From Porphyridium purpureum (Eukaryota > Rhodophyta > Bangiophyceae > Porphyridiales > Porphyridiaceae): a stretch of DNA of 64,000 nt. Position 1 is the stretch's first letter; the number at the start of each line of letters is the position of its first letter. The notes beneath the pieces are model-generated. The model ran no database searches, was not told the DNA's origin, and saw only the letters and a program-made list of their open reading frames with translations. Positions 9,407 through 20,575 of the stretch are shown here, piece after piece. A program made the translations under genes and the position numbers. Where the stretch lies: positions 806,001-870,000 of the forward strand of contig VRMN01000008.1 in assembly GCA_008690995.1 (NCBI GenBank). Direction: 5' to 3'.

Positions 9407-10522
9407 ATGGCGCGGATGTTTCCGTTGGCTTGGGCTGCGACCATCGCGCTGCATGTGACATTGTCCTCGTGGCACAATGTGGTTGCCCAGGAGTTCTGCC
9501 CAAAAGAGTCGAACTGAGCAACCCGTACTCGGCGGTTGGGACACTGGGGTTGGTTCCAGACTCTGCAGGGCCCATCACATGCATGGCCGTCCCCGCGACG
9601 TGTCTCAGTGGGTTCCCCGAGTGTGCGTCGCAACCCTGCCAGGGATACGCGCAAGTCGGAGGAAACCCAAGAGATGGTGCTCGAGTACGAGGACGTTTCC
9701 GACGTACTTTTGGAATTTTCTGCATTGCCGGTGGATGTTGTGCTTGATTTTCGCGATGGAACGGTGACGGCGTATACAAGCCTGGGGGAATTCATGCACA
9801 CTAACGGTTCGCAGGGAGAGTACCGAGTCGTGATCTCGGGAAGTCTCGGTGGAATCAAGTTCAAGGACGAGTTGACGACTGTGGCTTCGTGGGGCCAGCT
9901 TGGCCTGGGGACACTAGAAGAAGCCTTCCTTGACATGAGTTCCCTGAAGGATGTTCCCGCTGACCTACCGTCCACAGTTACAGATCTGAGCGCCATGTTT
10001 GGGCGGTTCTCTGCGTCCGTTCCGGGTGAAGTAGAATCGTGGGACGATTCAAAGGTGACAAACATGAACTACATGTTTGCGCTTTCGAGTTTTAATGGAG
10101 ATATTGGCTCGTGGGACGTATCCAGCGTGACAGACATGGGTTTAATGTTCTTCTTTGCTCCCTTTAATCGGGATATTGGTTCGTGGAACACGTCCAGCGT
10201 AACAGACATGTCCGACATGTTCATCGCTACGCCTTTCAACCAAGATATTGGGGAGTGGAATGTCAGCAGTGTGACCACGATGGAAAGCATGTTTGCGTCG
10301 ACCTCTTCCTTTAACCAGGATATTTCTAATTGGGACGTCAGCAGTGTGACAAAGATGGGTTCCATGTTTGCGAACGCCGCTTCTTTCAGGTAGGACATTT
10401 CTCGTTGGAGTGTAGGACTTGTCGCAAATTGTGCTGGGTTCAGTGATAATTCGCCGCTGGGTTGCTTTTTCGACCCGCCGGATCCAGTGTGTGGATTCAT
10501 TGATTGCCCTTGGGCACCTTGA
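9407..10522 (+). pseudogene. BspA-like (DUF285) leucine-rich-repeat surface protein, decayed
   Basis: The ATG at 9407 begins a good signal peptide (MARMFPLAWAATIALHV, cut near VVA-QEF). Coding similarity then moves to another frame at about 9500 and returns at about 9660, so two frameshifts or two very small introns are implied. From 9680 to 10390 the frame encodes at least five BspA/DUF285 units of about 25 residues, each with W(D/N)xSSVTxMxxMF and FNxDI. These domains occur on surface proteins of bacteria and many protists. A TAG at 10391 replaces the Gln expected in FNQDIS, and the frame then continues sensibly (DISRWSVGLVANCAGF) to a TGA at 10520. Read-through cannot be excluded, but the combination suggests a decaying gene. 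Confidence 0.7.
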
Positions 10523-11212
10523 AAGGTCTCATGTACGTCGATGTGAGGAGTTGAAGACGGTTTTCTATTGCGCTGTCATGAAAAATGTTGGCTTGGTTTT
10601 TTTTTTTTTTTTTTCTTTCTGTCCGTACTCAAGGTGTCAAACATAAAGACATACACCAAGTTGAGGATACTCTGGTGTGTTGCAGCTTGCTCAAGCCACG
10701 AATGTCAATCAGACCCTATCCATAAAAATCCATCCTTCTCGGCCTGTACTCAAGTGGTCGACGTACCAGACCCACATGTCAAGCCTCGATCGCCCTGGTT
10801 CTGCGAGAAGACTGTCCACTGGTGAAAAATGGGCACTCAGAGGCATACACAAGAAGCCCCACTCATGTCGTCTCGCATGTCTGAGAAGCCTGGAGTGCGG
10901 CCACATTGAGAAATAGGAGCAGTCAAGCCATGGATCTAGAACCGTTTCGAAGGCTAGTGTGTTGTGCAAGTTGGTTGCCGGTGGTCTCATGGTACCGAGC
11001 GGCGTGCTCATCGATGAGGTATTCATGGACGCACCTGTCCACTTTCGGGCGTCTGCGAGGATGCAACAGCGCAGGATTTCCTTGCAAGTGGGTTGGGTGC
11101 TATTCTGGAATTTCCGAAGTGTGGGGTGCGGCTCGGCGGCGTTTGGCGCAATCGGCTAGGCAGCGGTTTGTGTCTCTCAACCCAGTCGTTAACGATTACT
11201 ACGATTAGTACC
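10523..11212. other. Noncoding stretch
   Basis: No supported gene. A poly-T run lies at about 10597-10616, some 80 bp past the BspA-like frame. Confidence 0.5.
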
Positions 11213-11225
11213 ACTGCCACTGCCA

Positions 11226-11323
<98 letters not shown>

Positions 11324-11364
11324 ACTGCCACTGCTACTGCTACTGCTACTGCTACTGCTACTGC
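11213..11364. repeat. Hexanucleotide microsatellite (GTTGCT)n with ACTGCY flanks
   Basis: About 16 uninterrupted GTTGCT units (11228-11322) lie between shorter runs of ACTGCC/ACTGCT. The array is open in several frames (Val-Ala, Leu-Leu or Ala-Thr repeats), but no start or flanking gene supports translation. Confidence 0.95.
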
Positions 11365-11853
11365 TCATGACGCGGTTTCAAACCTGTGCTTGGTCGAACC
11401 TCCAAGATGAACTCTGAAAATTTATCACCGAGGTGCTTACGGAACGCCAGCAGCCTCACGCAAGAGCCGGAGGCGAAGCACAGTGCGAGCTCTGCAAAGT
11501 TCCTGCTTCGTTATTTCTATTCTTCTGGGGATGCAGAAGTGCAATCACAGGTGGAGAATGCAGAGTTCCGCGTCGCCACAAATTACTACTTTTTTTCCAG
11601 TGACACGAGAGCGTTCGAAATGAAAAGGCCTGCCAATCTAGCGCACTGAAGAGGGCGTACTCTCCATTAGGATGCATGGTGGGTGCGAGGTGTATGGGAA
11701 ACATTTTATCTATCCAACACCGTTCTTTTCAGCTTGTGTCCCAATCACAGGCCAGCAACGTGTGATAGACAAGCATAGTTTGTCTATCAGCACAGTATCA
11801 GCCACAAGTTCTACGAAAGGACGCTTTGCAAGATATCCAAGCCACGCACGTGT

Positions 11854-13446
11854 CTACAAGCCACGAGGAGACATCGCCGGGTTCGTACACATCTGATTGT
11901 AAGGAAAGTATTCTAAACGCGGCCCGCTCAGAACGTTGCATCGGAACACGCTACCCATTCCAGTCTCAGTTTCTACTGCGTTCAGAACACACGTGTCCCT
12001 CTCACTAAAGAAGCAGTCACCCGTCGGAATCTCTCCGGGCTCAATGCAGCGGAAATCATCGTACGTATTTCCACTGTTTGTGCAGAGATCGGACACTGTG
12101 CCAGTCGCTCCTGCTCCGCAACTCCATACGAGTGTTGATACAGTCATTCCAGTGCTAATACAGTCGCAATCAGCAACGTCATCTGGTGAGAAGACACCTA
12201 CAATATCGTTCGAAATAAGTGGAGTAATCTCTCCAATAGTGTCACTAAATGCCCTGGAAGTGCCAAAGTATTGAATATTGCCAGCCGGACCGACATTGAA
12301 GTAATCAAACGTGTACTGAGGATCAAACGCTCCGGCACCATTCGCCCAGTTAGATCCCCAGTAATCAGTGCCTTCAATGTCGCGCAGAGTTTCAAATGTC
12401 GTACTGGTCTCGTTCACCCGGAATACTTGGTCAGTAACATTATAGAAGACGTAGTCAGCGGGCAGCTCAAAAGTGCCTTCCCAAATGTAGCAAAACAAGA
12501 AAGAAGTGCAATCACCGCGCGGATAGAGGACAGGGTTGGCTCCGCCAAAGCCAGCAGAAAAAAACGAATTTCCCAAGAGGCTTAACCCACTGCCGAACGA
12601 ATTCGGGTCACAATCGGAGTCGCAGTTGAGCGCTGGGCACGGCTTCACAAACACAGTCAATTCAGTGAAACCAGCCACAGGTCCCGCCTGTCTCATGACC
12701 ACTGTAGGCATACTCATGCGCGAAGAACGAACACCAAAGGGAAGCGTAGGCACTCCGCGAGAATCAGTTTCAATTGACTCTGCGCACATGACGGAAGGTG
12801 TATCGACAATCTCGCCAATGTACTCAACGGGAGCGGCCTCTCTCTGTTCCTCAGTGACACCTTCCTGGTCAGGCTGCGAGCAGTCCAGCCTCAAATCAAC
12901 ACGAAAAACTGCCGTGCTTCCTGGTAGTAATCCACTTGTCGTAAGCTTCACATATTTCCCGTCCGGAAATGAGGCATCCGGCCTCTCGACTTCCTCTGCA
13001 ACGACGTTCACGGTTGGTTGCATTGCCGGCACGCAAAGCTCGTCACCATAGTTAAAGTCAACAGCTGTTACCTTTCCGAAAACGATGCTCTCGCTGATGT
13101 CACCTGCGACATGAAAGCGGGCAAGCGCTGTCACAGCGCCTTCTACATCGCCGTTGAACTCTACTTTCCAAAGGTACGGAAAAGTGTCATGGCAGTGCAC
13201 TCGCCGCTGAGTGCCAATGTCGGCGGACTCGTGCACAGCATCCTTCCACGTGGTTCCAAGCATATTGCGCAAATACGATGGACCCGGTAACAGCGGCCGC
13301 AACTGAGAAACACTAAAGTCTGCCGCTTCGCACTTCTGCAAGTCGGACCGCGCCATCACGCGCCCAGCGATGAGAAAACACACGATTACCAGCACCACCA
13401 TCATCGATCCTGCGGGCCTGGATCTCCAGCCTGAAAAGGACTTCAT
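11854..13446 (-). CDS. Secreted Cys-containing protein of unknown family
   Basis: Intact frame of 530 residues. The N-terminus has a basic start and a hydrophobic core (SMMVVLVIVCFLIAG) that fits a signal peptide or anchor ending near VMA-RSD. The mature part is rich in Ser, Thr, Asp and paired Cys (CDSDCD, CDCIS). It includes two similar-looking beta-rich halves, possible N-glycosylation sites (NVT, NET) and no later membrane segment. I recognise no family. It lies divergent from the acidic coiled-coil gene downstream. TATA-like words near 13549 and 13570 on the coding strand are plausible promoter parts. Length, lack of stops and signal peptide make it a good gene call. Confidence 0.75.
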   Translation of the reverse strand: MKSFSGWRSRPAGSMMVVLVIVCFLIAGRVMARSDLQKCEAADFSVSQLRPLLPGPSYLRNMLGTTWKDAVHESADIGTQRRVHCHDTFPYLWKVEFNGDVEGAVTALARFHVAGDISESIVFGKVTAVDFNYGDELCVPAMQPTVNVVAEEVERPDASFPDGKYVKLTTSGLLPGSTAVFRVDLRLDCSQPDQEGVTEEQREAAPVEYIGEIVDTPSVMCAESIETDSRGVPTLPFGVRSSRMSMPTVVMRQAGPVAGFTELTVFVKPCPALNCDSDCDPNSFGSGLSLLGNSFFSAGFGGANPVLYPRGDCTSFLFCYIWEGTFELPADYVFYNVTDQVFRVNETSTTFETLRDIEGTDYWGSNWANGAGAFDPQYTFDYFNVGPAGNIQYFGTSRAFSDTIGEITPLISNDIVGVFSPDDVADCDCISTGMTVSTLVWSCGAGATGTVSDLCTNSGNTYDDFRCIEPGEIPTGDCFFSERDTCVLNAVETETGMGSVFRCNVLSGPRLEYFPYNQMCTNPAMSPRGL

Positions 13447-14328
13447 GCTGCAGTAGTTACTTCACTTGCTACCACCCACCAGACGTGCTCGCGACCTTCT
13501 GCTTGCTGCTACATCGACTCGACACTTGATCTCAGCACCGCTGCAGCTCTTATACAGGGATCGCCCTTAAATACAGCTATTCCGCTGTTTGTGAGTGCGT
13601 GGACACCAGCACATAGAAACCGGATGCGCGAGAGATCATTCCTTGTCCGAGCCAGAAGTAATACACGAGCTCGTTCCACGCTATCGATTTCCGTTCGAGC
13701 GGCCGAGGCAAAAATCAGAGAGGTCGAATAGGAGATCCAGACAACATGATGCCTCGAGCTTGTCGCGTGTGGAAGCAAAGCTTCTCCGTTCGGGACGGGA
13801 GCGAGTGTCCGGGGTCACGGGGGTACCAAACAAGACCCCCTGTTGTTCCACCGCTTGATAAACTACAACGCAAGAACACCGGCTGGCGCATTTTGACATC
13901 GGCCCCGAGTGTCCAGCCGTGGCACGCGTGTCCTGCCAGACACCGGGGAGTTTGTATGCAGCTCCAAAACCGGGTCATTTTCATACATGTTTAGATCTGG
14001 GTACGCGTGACCACTTTTGCATCATTTTTCATCATTCAACCACCTATCGGTCTCAACCGATAGACCGAAAGTTTCGTTTGCGATACGCACTGGATTGAGT
14101 CCCTTCCACGCAGCAATGGACCGAAGTACAGGTTTCTGGTTGAGCTGTACCGTGAGACAATGGGGATTGCTTTGCAATATGCATTGCCAGAATCGCATTG
14201 CTTTGCAATGCGTATTTCGTGTCTGGTGTGCGCTTCCCGAGCGGGTCAAGTGGCGGGGGCTGGTGGCACGAAAGGGGAGGGGGAGGTGGCTTGTTGAGGG
14301 GAGGCGCGAGCGACGCGCGCGCGGCGGG
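13447..14328. promoter_or_regulatory. Divergent intergenic region
   Basis: This lies between two divergent genes. TATA-like words near 13549 and 13570 face the minus-strand gene. A short inverted repeat (CCTATCGGTCTCAACCGATAG) lies near 14043-14063. The upstream part of the rightward frame (14017-14328) is open but reads like leader sequence. Confidence 0.4.
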
Positions 14329-16581
14329 ATGGGGAAGAGCTGTGGTGCGTGTGGGGCTTGCAAGGGGTCGGCGCCGTGGTGGTCGCCGGAGGCGCTGGGT
14401 GCGCTGTCGCCTGCCGCGCAACGCGCCGCGCGCGAGCGGCTGCGCGCGCTCGAGAACGACTTGCTGCCCGCGCGTGATGCCTGGCTTGCGCGCGTGCAGC
14501 AGCTCATTGCGGACAAGAAAGAGCAAGGCGGCAGAGTCAGTGGGGCACAGGATGTCCAGCAGACGCCGCCCGATGAACATCAGCCCGGAATGAATGGTGG
14601 CGCGTCGCTTTTGCCGCCAGCAGGCGAAGGAGAGAGAGCTCAACAGGTTCAGCAACGCAGTGCTGCCCCGTTTCTGGATGATATGGCAGCGGCCTCGGGA
14701 ACGACCACCTCTTCATTACAAGCGACGACACCTGAATCGTCGAACCTCTTTGACGGCGTGAGCAGTGCAGGCGTGCCGGCTGAAAGTGAACCTTTTGCCG
14801 TCGCTGCTGATTTGCAAGGAGCAGAGCCAGATGCCACGCCGTTGATCGCTCTGCTGGATTTAAGGGATCGTGGTGGGGTTGATGATGAAAGGAATTTTGA
14901 ACGTGATTTAAACCTGCGCGCTCTCGAGATGGTGGAAAATGAAGCATCTCTGATAGATGACTTCCTCGCGGACCCGACAATGACACATACTCATAGTGAA
15001 GGAGTCGGAGACGACTTGCTGGGCGCGTTCTTCGAGGCGCAGCAGCCTCAAGAAAAGGAAAAGCAAGGTTTTCAACCAGCGGAAATGATTGATCGCGAAC
15101 CTAATGAAGATGCAGATGAGCAAGAATTTCATGATGTTCAGGAGAAGCCGCCCGTCAGTTCGTCACCTGCGGTGCTGCAAAAACCTGACGACGATGTGGT
15201 GCTTGCAGACGACGACTATGACGATGGAGACGAGTGGAATTTTCAGGATGCATGGGGAGGTAGTGGTGCTGCCGGGATTGCCGCAATCCAGACACAGCAA
15301 CCAGGCATTGCAGCGTCATTGCCAGACAGCAATGAAAGTGGCTACAATGCGCAGGAGCCGGGGGATGATTTTGGTGGCAACAGTAGTGGCAGTGGCTCAG
15401 GACTGGGTTCGATGAATAATGAAGATGTCTCTGCAGTCCGATCGCAGCTGGACACTGGATCTGTATCGACAATGCAAGACGAAGGGAACCAATCAGATGC
15501 AGGTTTCGATTCAAAGGTACAGTCAAAGGCGAAAACCCAGCCAGATCCGCATCCACAACCTCTCGCAGAAGCAGGTGCACTTGACGCGGACCCAAAGTCA
15601 AAACTACTCGAACAGACACATACCTCCTCGCCTGCGCAGCATCCACAGGATCATACAGGTGCGAATGATGTACAGGTCGAGTTGGCGACACATGAATCTC
15701 CGTCGTTCGTGATTGCGCCTGTTAATCTGGATCCGGACGTTTCGATCGAGGACGACTCTTCTCTCGAAGATGGTTTGCGAAACGTCTCGGATTCGTCGCG
15801 CACGCATCATAACCGCCGAAGCTCTGGAGCCATTCCGATGCCGCGCAACCTGTTTCAGAGGAAAGCCAGTGATACGGCGCCGGACGACAAGCACAAACTT
15901 CCGATGGTTACGAGCGAGCACCACAAGCATGTCCCGCCTCCTCTCGTCGGAATCGCGGACGAGCAAGCTAGCAAAAGCGGCGACAGTGGCAATGGCAGCA
16001 GCAGTTCGGGTTCTTCATCCGAGCAGGAAAATGTACTTGCTAACGAAATGGACGAGATTTCGCTGACACCAAACGATCCGATGGATCATGAGGCAAAGTC
16101 CCGGATGCCTTCCCTTGCCACCAGTGCGGCGCTTCCGCCGTCTCAAAAGCCACGATTAGATATGGATCGCGAAAACCAAATTGAGAATGCGCGGCGCGAA
16201 CGCCAACGACGCAAGACGGAGCACCCAAGCGGCCACGTTTCGGCTGGCTCAGATGCTTCTCGTTTGAGCACCAGCAGCGTACCGCTGGCAGCAAAGGTGG
16301 AGAGTTCTAACGGAGTGCGCGACCACGCGCCTGCTCTCGGCGCATCATCGGGCAACTGTGATGACTGCGCGCATCTGCGCGCAAAGATCTCGGATACGGA
16401 GCGCGCATTGCTGGTTCTGTCTAACGCGTTGTCTGCTCGTGACGCGACTGTGCGGGAGATACGCGTCAACAAGACCGGCAGCCGTAATGAGCAAATCGCG
16501 ACGCTCAGAGAAGAAGTCAGCGCGCTGCGCGTCACGTGTGACTACCTTTTCCAGCGTCTCCAGCACCAGGAGCAGCGCTGA
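14329..16581 (+). CDS. Acidic, mostly disordered protein with C-terminal coiled coil
   Basis: I choose the ATG at 14329, giving 750 residues. An in-frame ATG at 14017 would add 104 residues of leader-like sequence. The product starts MGKSCGACGACKG, with G2 and Cys pairs that could be lipidated or bind metal. An Ala/Arg-rich helix follows (about 20-70). The middle is long, acidic and low-complexity. At about residue 300 it contains DEWNFQDAW, which resembles the short W/F motifs that bind adaptor appendage domains in vesicle-coat accessory proteins such as aftiphilin or gamma-synergin. The last 90 residues have a CxxC pair and heptads typical of a coiled coil. A trafficking role is inference from motif and layout only. 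Confidence 0.65.
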   Translation: MGKSCGACGACKGSAPWWSPEALGALSPAAQRAARERLRALENDLLPARDAWLARVQQLIADKKEQGGRVSGAQDVQQTPPDEHQPGMNGGASLLPPAGEGERAQQVQQRSAAPFLDDMAAASGTTTSSLQATTPESSNLFDGVSSAGVPAESEPFAVAADLQGAEPDATPLIALLDLRDRGGVDDERNFERDLNLRALEMVENEASLIDDFLADPTMTHTHSEGVGDDLLGAFFEAQQPQEKEKQGFQPAEMIDREPNEDADEQEFHDVQEKPPVSSSPAVLQKPDDDVVLADDDYDDGDEWNFQDAWGGSGAAGIAAIQTQQPGIAASLPDSNESGYNAQEPGDDFGGNSSGSGSGLGSMNNEDVSAVRSQLDTGSVSTMQDEGNQSDAGFDSKVQSKAKTQPDPHPQPLAEAGALDADPKSKLLEQTHTSSPAQHPQDHTGANDVQVELATHESPSFVIAPVNLDPDVSIEDDSSLEDGLRNVSDSSRTHHNRRSSGAIPMPRNLFQRKASDTAPDDKHKLPMVTSEHHKHVPPPLVGIADEQASKSGDSGNGSSSSGSSSEQENVLANEMDEISLTPNDPMDHEAKSRMPSLATSAALPPSQKPRLDMDRENQIENARRERQRRKTEHPSGHVSAGSDASRLSTSSVPLAAKVESSNGVRDHAPALGASSGNCDDCAHLRAKISDTERALLVLSNALSARDATVREIRVNKTGSRNEQIATLREEVSALRVTCDYLFQRLQHQEQR

Positions 16582-17080
16582 CATTTTAGTGAGGCATGAG
16601 GCTTATTTTGTTCACTCGTAGTTTCATCCGCAAACCGCCGGCACTGTTCACTTATTTTTGTCGTGTACTGAAAGTGTCGGAGACACGGGGGTGCTTTCCA
16701 GTCAAATACAGCGGGACCCCGGGTGGGGCCGGCTGGAAACAAGATGAGCCATTCGGTCGCGCGACGCCCCGTGCACGCGCCGGTGCACCGATGCGTTTCC
16801 GACGCACACCGACGTGCGCAGATAGCTCCCGCTATTCCCAGATAGTTCATCAACTCCCTCAATCCCGCAAGCAAACACAGAAATGTGTATTCCCAAGCTT
16901 TTCACGAAACAAAATCAATACCAGCTACATCTTCACCTGCTTGTCTTCTCTGTTTAGAGAAGAAGCGTCCAGGGTAGAGTCTCAGTTGCAGACCATGTGT
17001 CCAGAGCCAGGCTAAACATTGCAATACGCAAGTTTACGTGCACGTATCACGGCCGGCACATGCGTGTCCAGTAAAGCGAC
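16582..17080. other. Noncoding stretch
   Basis: This is the 3' flank of the acidic coiled-coil gene. No further gene, RNA or repeat is recognised. Confidence 0.5.
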
Positions 17081-17323
17081 AGTACGCATGTGCTGCACCA
17101 GAGGAGCACTTGGACTAGTTCCGTTCGCACAAACGGTATCGAGGGACATATTCGTCGGCGACGACGTGATAGCTTAAGCTGCTTAGGGAGGTGATAGAGA
17201 TGATGAAGAGTACAAAACTAGAAATCGCTTTTTTTCTAGGATTGAGTTCAATGCGGGAGTGGATTAATTTCCCGAGTGCAAATTCAGCCCAGCTGAGATA
17301 TCATTTCTCATTTCTCACGAAAC
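17081..17323. repeat. Dispersed repeat, copy 1 (left part)
   Basis: Matches 63022-63255 on the same strand. Shared words include TTCTAGGATTGAGTTC and GATATCATTTCTCAT. The match resumes after a 312-bp solo LTR, at about 17641-17670 (CCGTGATTCACA), and then fades. The identity of the repeat is unknown; it could be part of another element. Confidence 0.75.
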
Positions 17324-17635
17324 TGTCGTCGTGACGACTCACTGTACACGTGTGCTTTCAGTTATCTCACGATTGTCTGTTGTTTCAAGTTCCTGTCACC
17401 AATACAAGTAGCGCGGCCCATGCCTCGGGGGTCACGCGCAAGAGAAGAAGGTAAGATAAGAATTAGTAAAGCGTGCGAGAGAAATCTTACGGTAAAGTTC
17501 AAAGTGCGAAAGAGGGGACAATCCGGACCGCGCAGGAGCACCACGGAGCCCATGACCCGACGGTCCTCGGCCCCGTAGTCTCACTCCCACGCCCTCGAAG
17601 ATATTTTCCGGGACGCAATCCCGAATATTGCGACA
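17324..17635. mobile_element. Solo LTR, 312 bp, with 5-bp target duplication
   Basis: The sequence starts TGTCG and ends CGACA (TG...CA ends) and is flanked on both sides by GAAAC (17319-17323 and 17636-17640). It interrupts a dispersed repeat whose uninterrupted copy is at about 63.0-63.3 kb, which confirms both ends. This is an LTR-retrotransposon fossil left by recombination between LTRs. No internal part remains. Confidence 0.85.
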
Positions 17636-17699
17636 GAAACCCGTGATTCACAACACTGTGCGCCCTTCTCAAAATCAACAAATACGCGCGACCTATACT

Positions 17700-19590
17700 G
17701 CGTCTTCCAACTAGAGCGTGTCTGATCGCAACATGAGTGCAAGGTGGGAGAAATCGTTTGCATCACATGCAAATGTTGACAGGAAGGATGGATGAAATCA
17801 ATCGCAAATGCAGTGCATTAATTCGAGTAAACTATACGCGATAGCCGAGAGGATCCAGCGTTTCGAATGACGCACCTTTTGCCATACGCTTGTGTCTCAT
17901 AATCTCTGGCTAGAAGCACGGCGCAACGTCCTTCGTACCAGTACGCGCAGTCCAGATTATCCGCATCCGCGATAAAAACTTCTGCCCACTTGCAAGTCTC
18001 GATGCTGGCGTTTCTAAGCGGCATGCATTCGAATTCAGCTTTGGCAGTGTTGCTGCCTGCATGCTCTTACAACCGTGCTGCCGTGCAGTATACATTCCAT
18101 TATGCTCTCGTAGATATGGCTGCAAGCGTGTTGTGTTTGCGCGCGAAGCTTGGGCGGAAAAGATCGACCCTCGTTCTTCCACGAGTTAACTCCTTCAGAA
18201 AAAGGAAGAATCCAATTGACCTAGCTTGGCGCCAGCCAGCGTGGTTGTCCCCTATCGGCAGCGCGTCTCTACTAGGCGACAAATGTTTAGATTCATTTTC
18301 GACCTCGTAGTCAAACATTCTGGCACATGCCAGAATGCTCACACGCTCAGCTGAAGCACTGTGGGATCCTTTTCGTCTATTACGTGCTCTTGCCCACATT
18401 TTGTACTTGTTGCCACGTCCATTCGACTGCCACGAGCACTTCTGCGCTTCTCGCTCAGTTTTGTCGTATTTGCTTGCCTACCGCGCAGTAATATTCCGTT
18501 GGTCTGGCCGTGCGAATACCAGCGTACGCGACCGCTGGTTGCGCGACGGAAAGTTCCTGTTTGATATTTTTGAGTCGGGGTGACAGAGGACACGGAAGGA
18601 CGAAAGGCACTTTTTTGATAGTGAATAGTGTGGTTCCTTCACGTGACTTATACTGGCAATAGAACCACTAGCTAAGTCCGCAACCTGCTTACCAGCTTTT
18701 GCTTGCTCGCTTTGCGGAACGGAACCGTCCACTCCTTGAATGTGAAAGCTTCCTTGCCCTCGATAGGTTGCTCGAACGCAAACGAGCCCCGGGAGGCGGA
18801 ACTCGTGCAGACCACTCGAATACTCGTGGCATTTCTCAAGATGAAGCGCGAATGCGTCGCATTCTCGCCACACGTGACACATTATGTGGCGCGCAATGCT
18901 TCGTCATAACAAGCACTTTGCAGATGCATTGTGTAATTCTTGCTAAAACAAAAACCACAAATGTCGCTAGAAGCGGTGGTACCTTGTGAGAGAATGAGAG
19001 TTTGGCTCGGGCTTTGGGCGGCTGTCGCTCTTTCGTATCTAGGCGGCCCTCCGACGGATAAGATGAACCTTCACTGGTATCAAATAAACTCTAAACTATA
19101 TTCTCTACCGAGTCGCGTTCTCTCCTGTGCTGCACCGGCGCTTGGACAGCCGGTCTTTTATACCAGGTGCCTGGTTTTCTCGCTGTAGTACAGCTGTGAG
19201 TAGATAATACAGCGACAACTAACAGAAATTTCACAATGACAAGTACTTAAACTTTTTATGATTCTCACACTTTTAGAGGGAAGACGCACCCTAGATTCGC
19301 AATTTGTTGCGAAAGCAAGCACCGGCTCTCGCCTTTTGTCGATCTGCACACAAAGTATTGTCTCTTCAGTGCCGCTAGCACGTGCAAGTGACGGCTATCA
19401 CATGCCTTTTGCTATGCTTGCCTATAGAGACGCATGAATCTCGCAAGTATCTCTGCAGACCATCGTTTTTGCGCCGAATAACTGGACGATCGTCCCACTC
19501 GTGTCCATTCCTATGCTCGCCACTCCCAAGCCACTTTGCCAAAGTGACCCACACTACGCCTTCTGCGCATACATACAATGCACGCAGTTT
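17700..19590. other. Region without a secure gene
   Basis: Short frames only. On the minus strand, 17818-18024 encodes a Cys-containing piece (CAYWYEGRCAVLLA) that could be the end of a decayed secreted protein. A possible promoter or LTR-like stretch with a TATA-like word lies near 19150-19165. Nothing can be named. Confidence 0.35.
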
Positions 19591-20094
19591 GAATGTACGC
19601 CCACCTCCTCGATCAGCGGCTTGAGCGCGACCTGGAAACCATGCGTCTCCTCGCGCTTAATCCGCTTGATCACTGGAAGTTGAAATGCTTCAGCCCAAGG
19701 CGTCGCATGTGCTTTCTGAACAGATCCGCCGAAACTGGCTTGTTTAAAGGATCTGCAGGATTCATTCTTGCGAGCACGCAGGCATACGCCACTGGTCCAT
19801 CTTTTTCTATTTCAGCAAGCCAAGCGAGACTGACTGGCTGCATTTTCTGCACGTGCTTCAGCTAGTCGCTCTACCCGCGTTTGATGGCAGCAATTGCAGA
19901 CTCGTTGTCCAAATGGAGTTGCACGCGTGGCCAGTTTCCAAAAAGTTAACGCTGGGGCTGCGCTACGGCCAGCTTGGCGAACACCAGCACGGTGTTTCAT
20001 TTCGAGTTTACGCGAGCGTCCAAAGCTCCAAACACCTGATCTCAGGTATGCTGGTTCAGCGCGACAGATATGGTCAATGCTTTTTCGCACGTGT

Positions 20095-20575
20095 GTTCTG
20101 AGAGAATAAGCACCAGCTGAGCAGCTCCTTTTCTTTTAACTCTTGCTAGCTCTTTCTTCCTTCTTCTTTATCTAAGAATCCCTACATCATGCGGAGATCG
20201 ACGCTCATCATATACCCCTCAGGGCAGAGGCGCATCACAGACCGCCTGCGGGCCGACCCCCCCCGGAGGCCGCAACGGCTCTATCGTCCGTTCAGGTCCG
20301 TTGGATTCACAATTACTACGCCTGCATCGGACATGAGCGCGCAAACACTGTCGTTCATCTCTATTCCCCGTCAGGCTATCCCACGGGGCGGAAGGTTTGT
20401 TCTTTACCCATACACCCTGAACCTTTTATTTTTGTTCTAGTGCTACCTTCCCGCCGCCGCTCGCCGAGTATTTATACGCTGGCCAAGAAATTCAGGGTTT
20501 GGGTAACCCTCAAAGTAACTTGGTACAGCTAAAACTGTACCTGGTCAATTATTCACACTAATAATTGACAAACAC
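20095..20575. mobile_element. Candidate solo LTR inside the old copia relic
   Basis: About 480 bp separates two adjacent parts of the RNase H relic and has no coding similarity. It contains a TATA-like word (TATTTATAC near 20467), a pyrimidine-rich stretch and a short G/C-rich stretch. The ends look like TG...CA, but no clear target duplication was found, so limits are approximate. Confidence 0.4.

Noticed and set aside
11229-11417. Poly-Leu or Val-Ala protein from the GTTGCT array
   Set aside because: Open frames in several phases are expected from a hexanucleotide repeat with no stop; nothing else supports translation.
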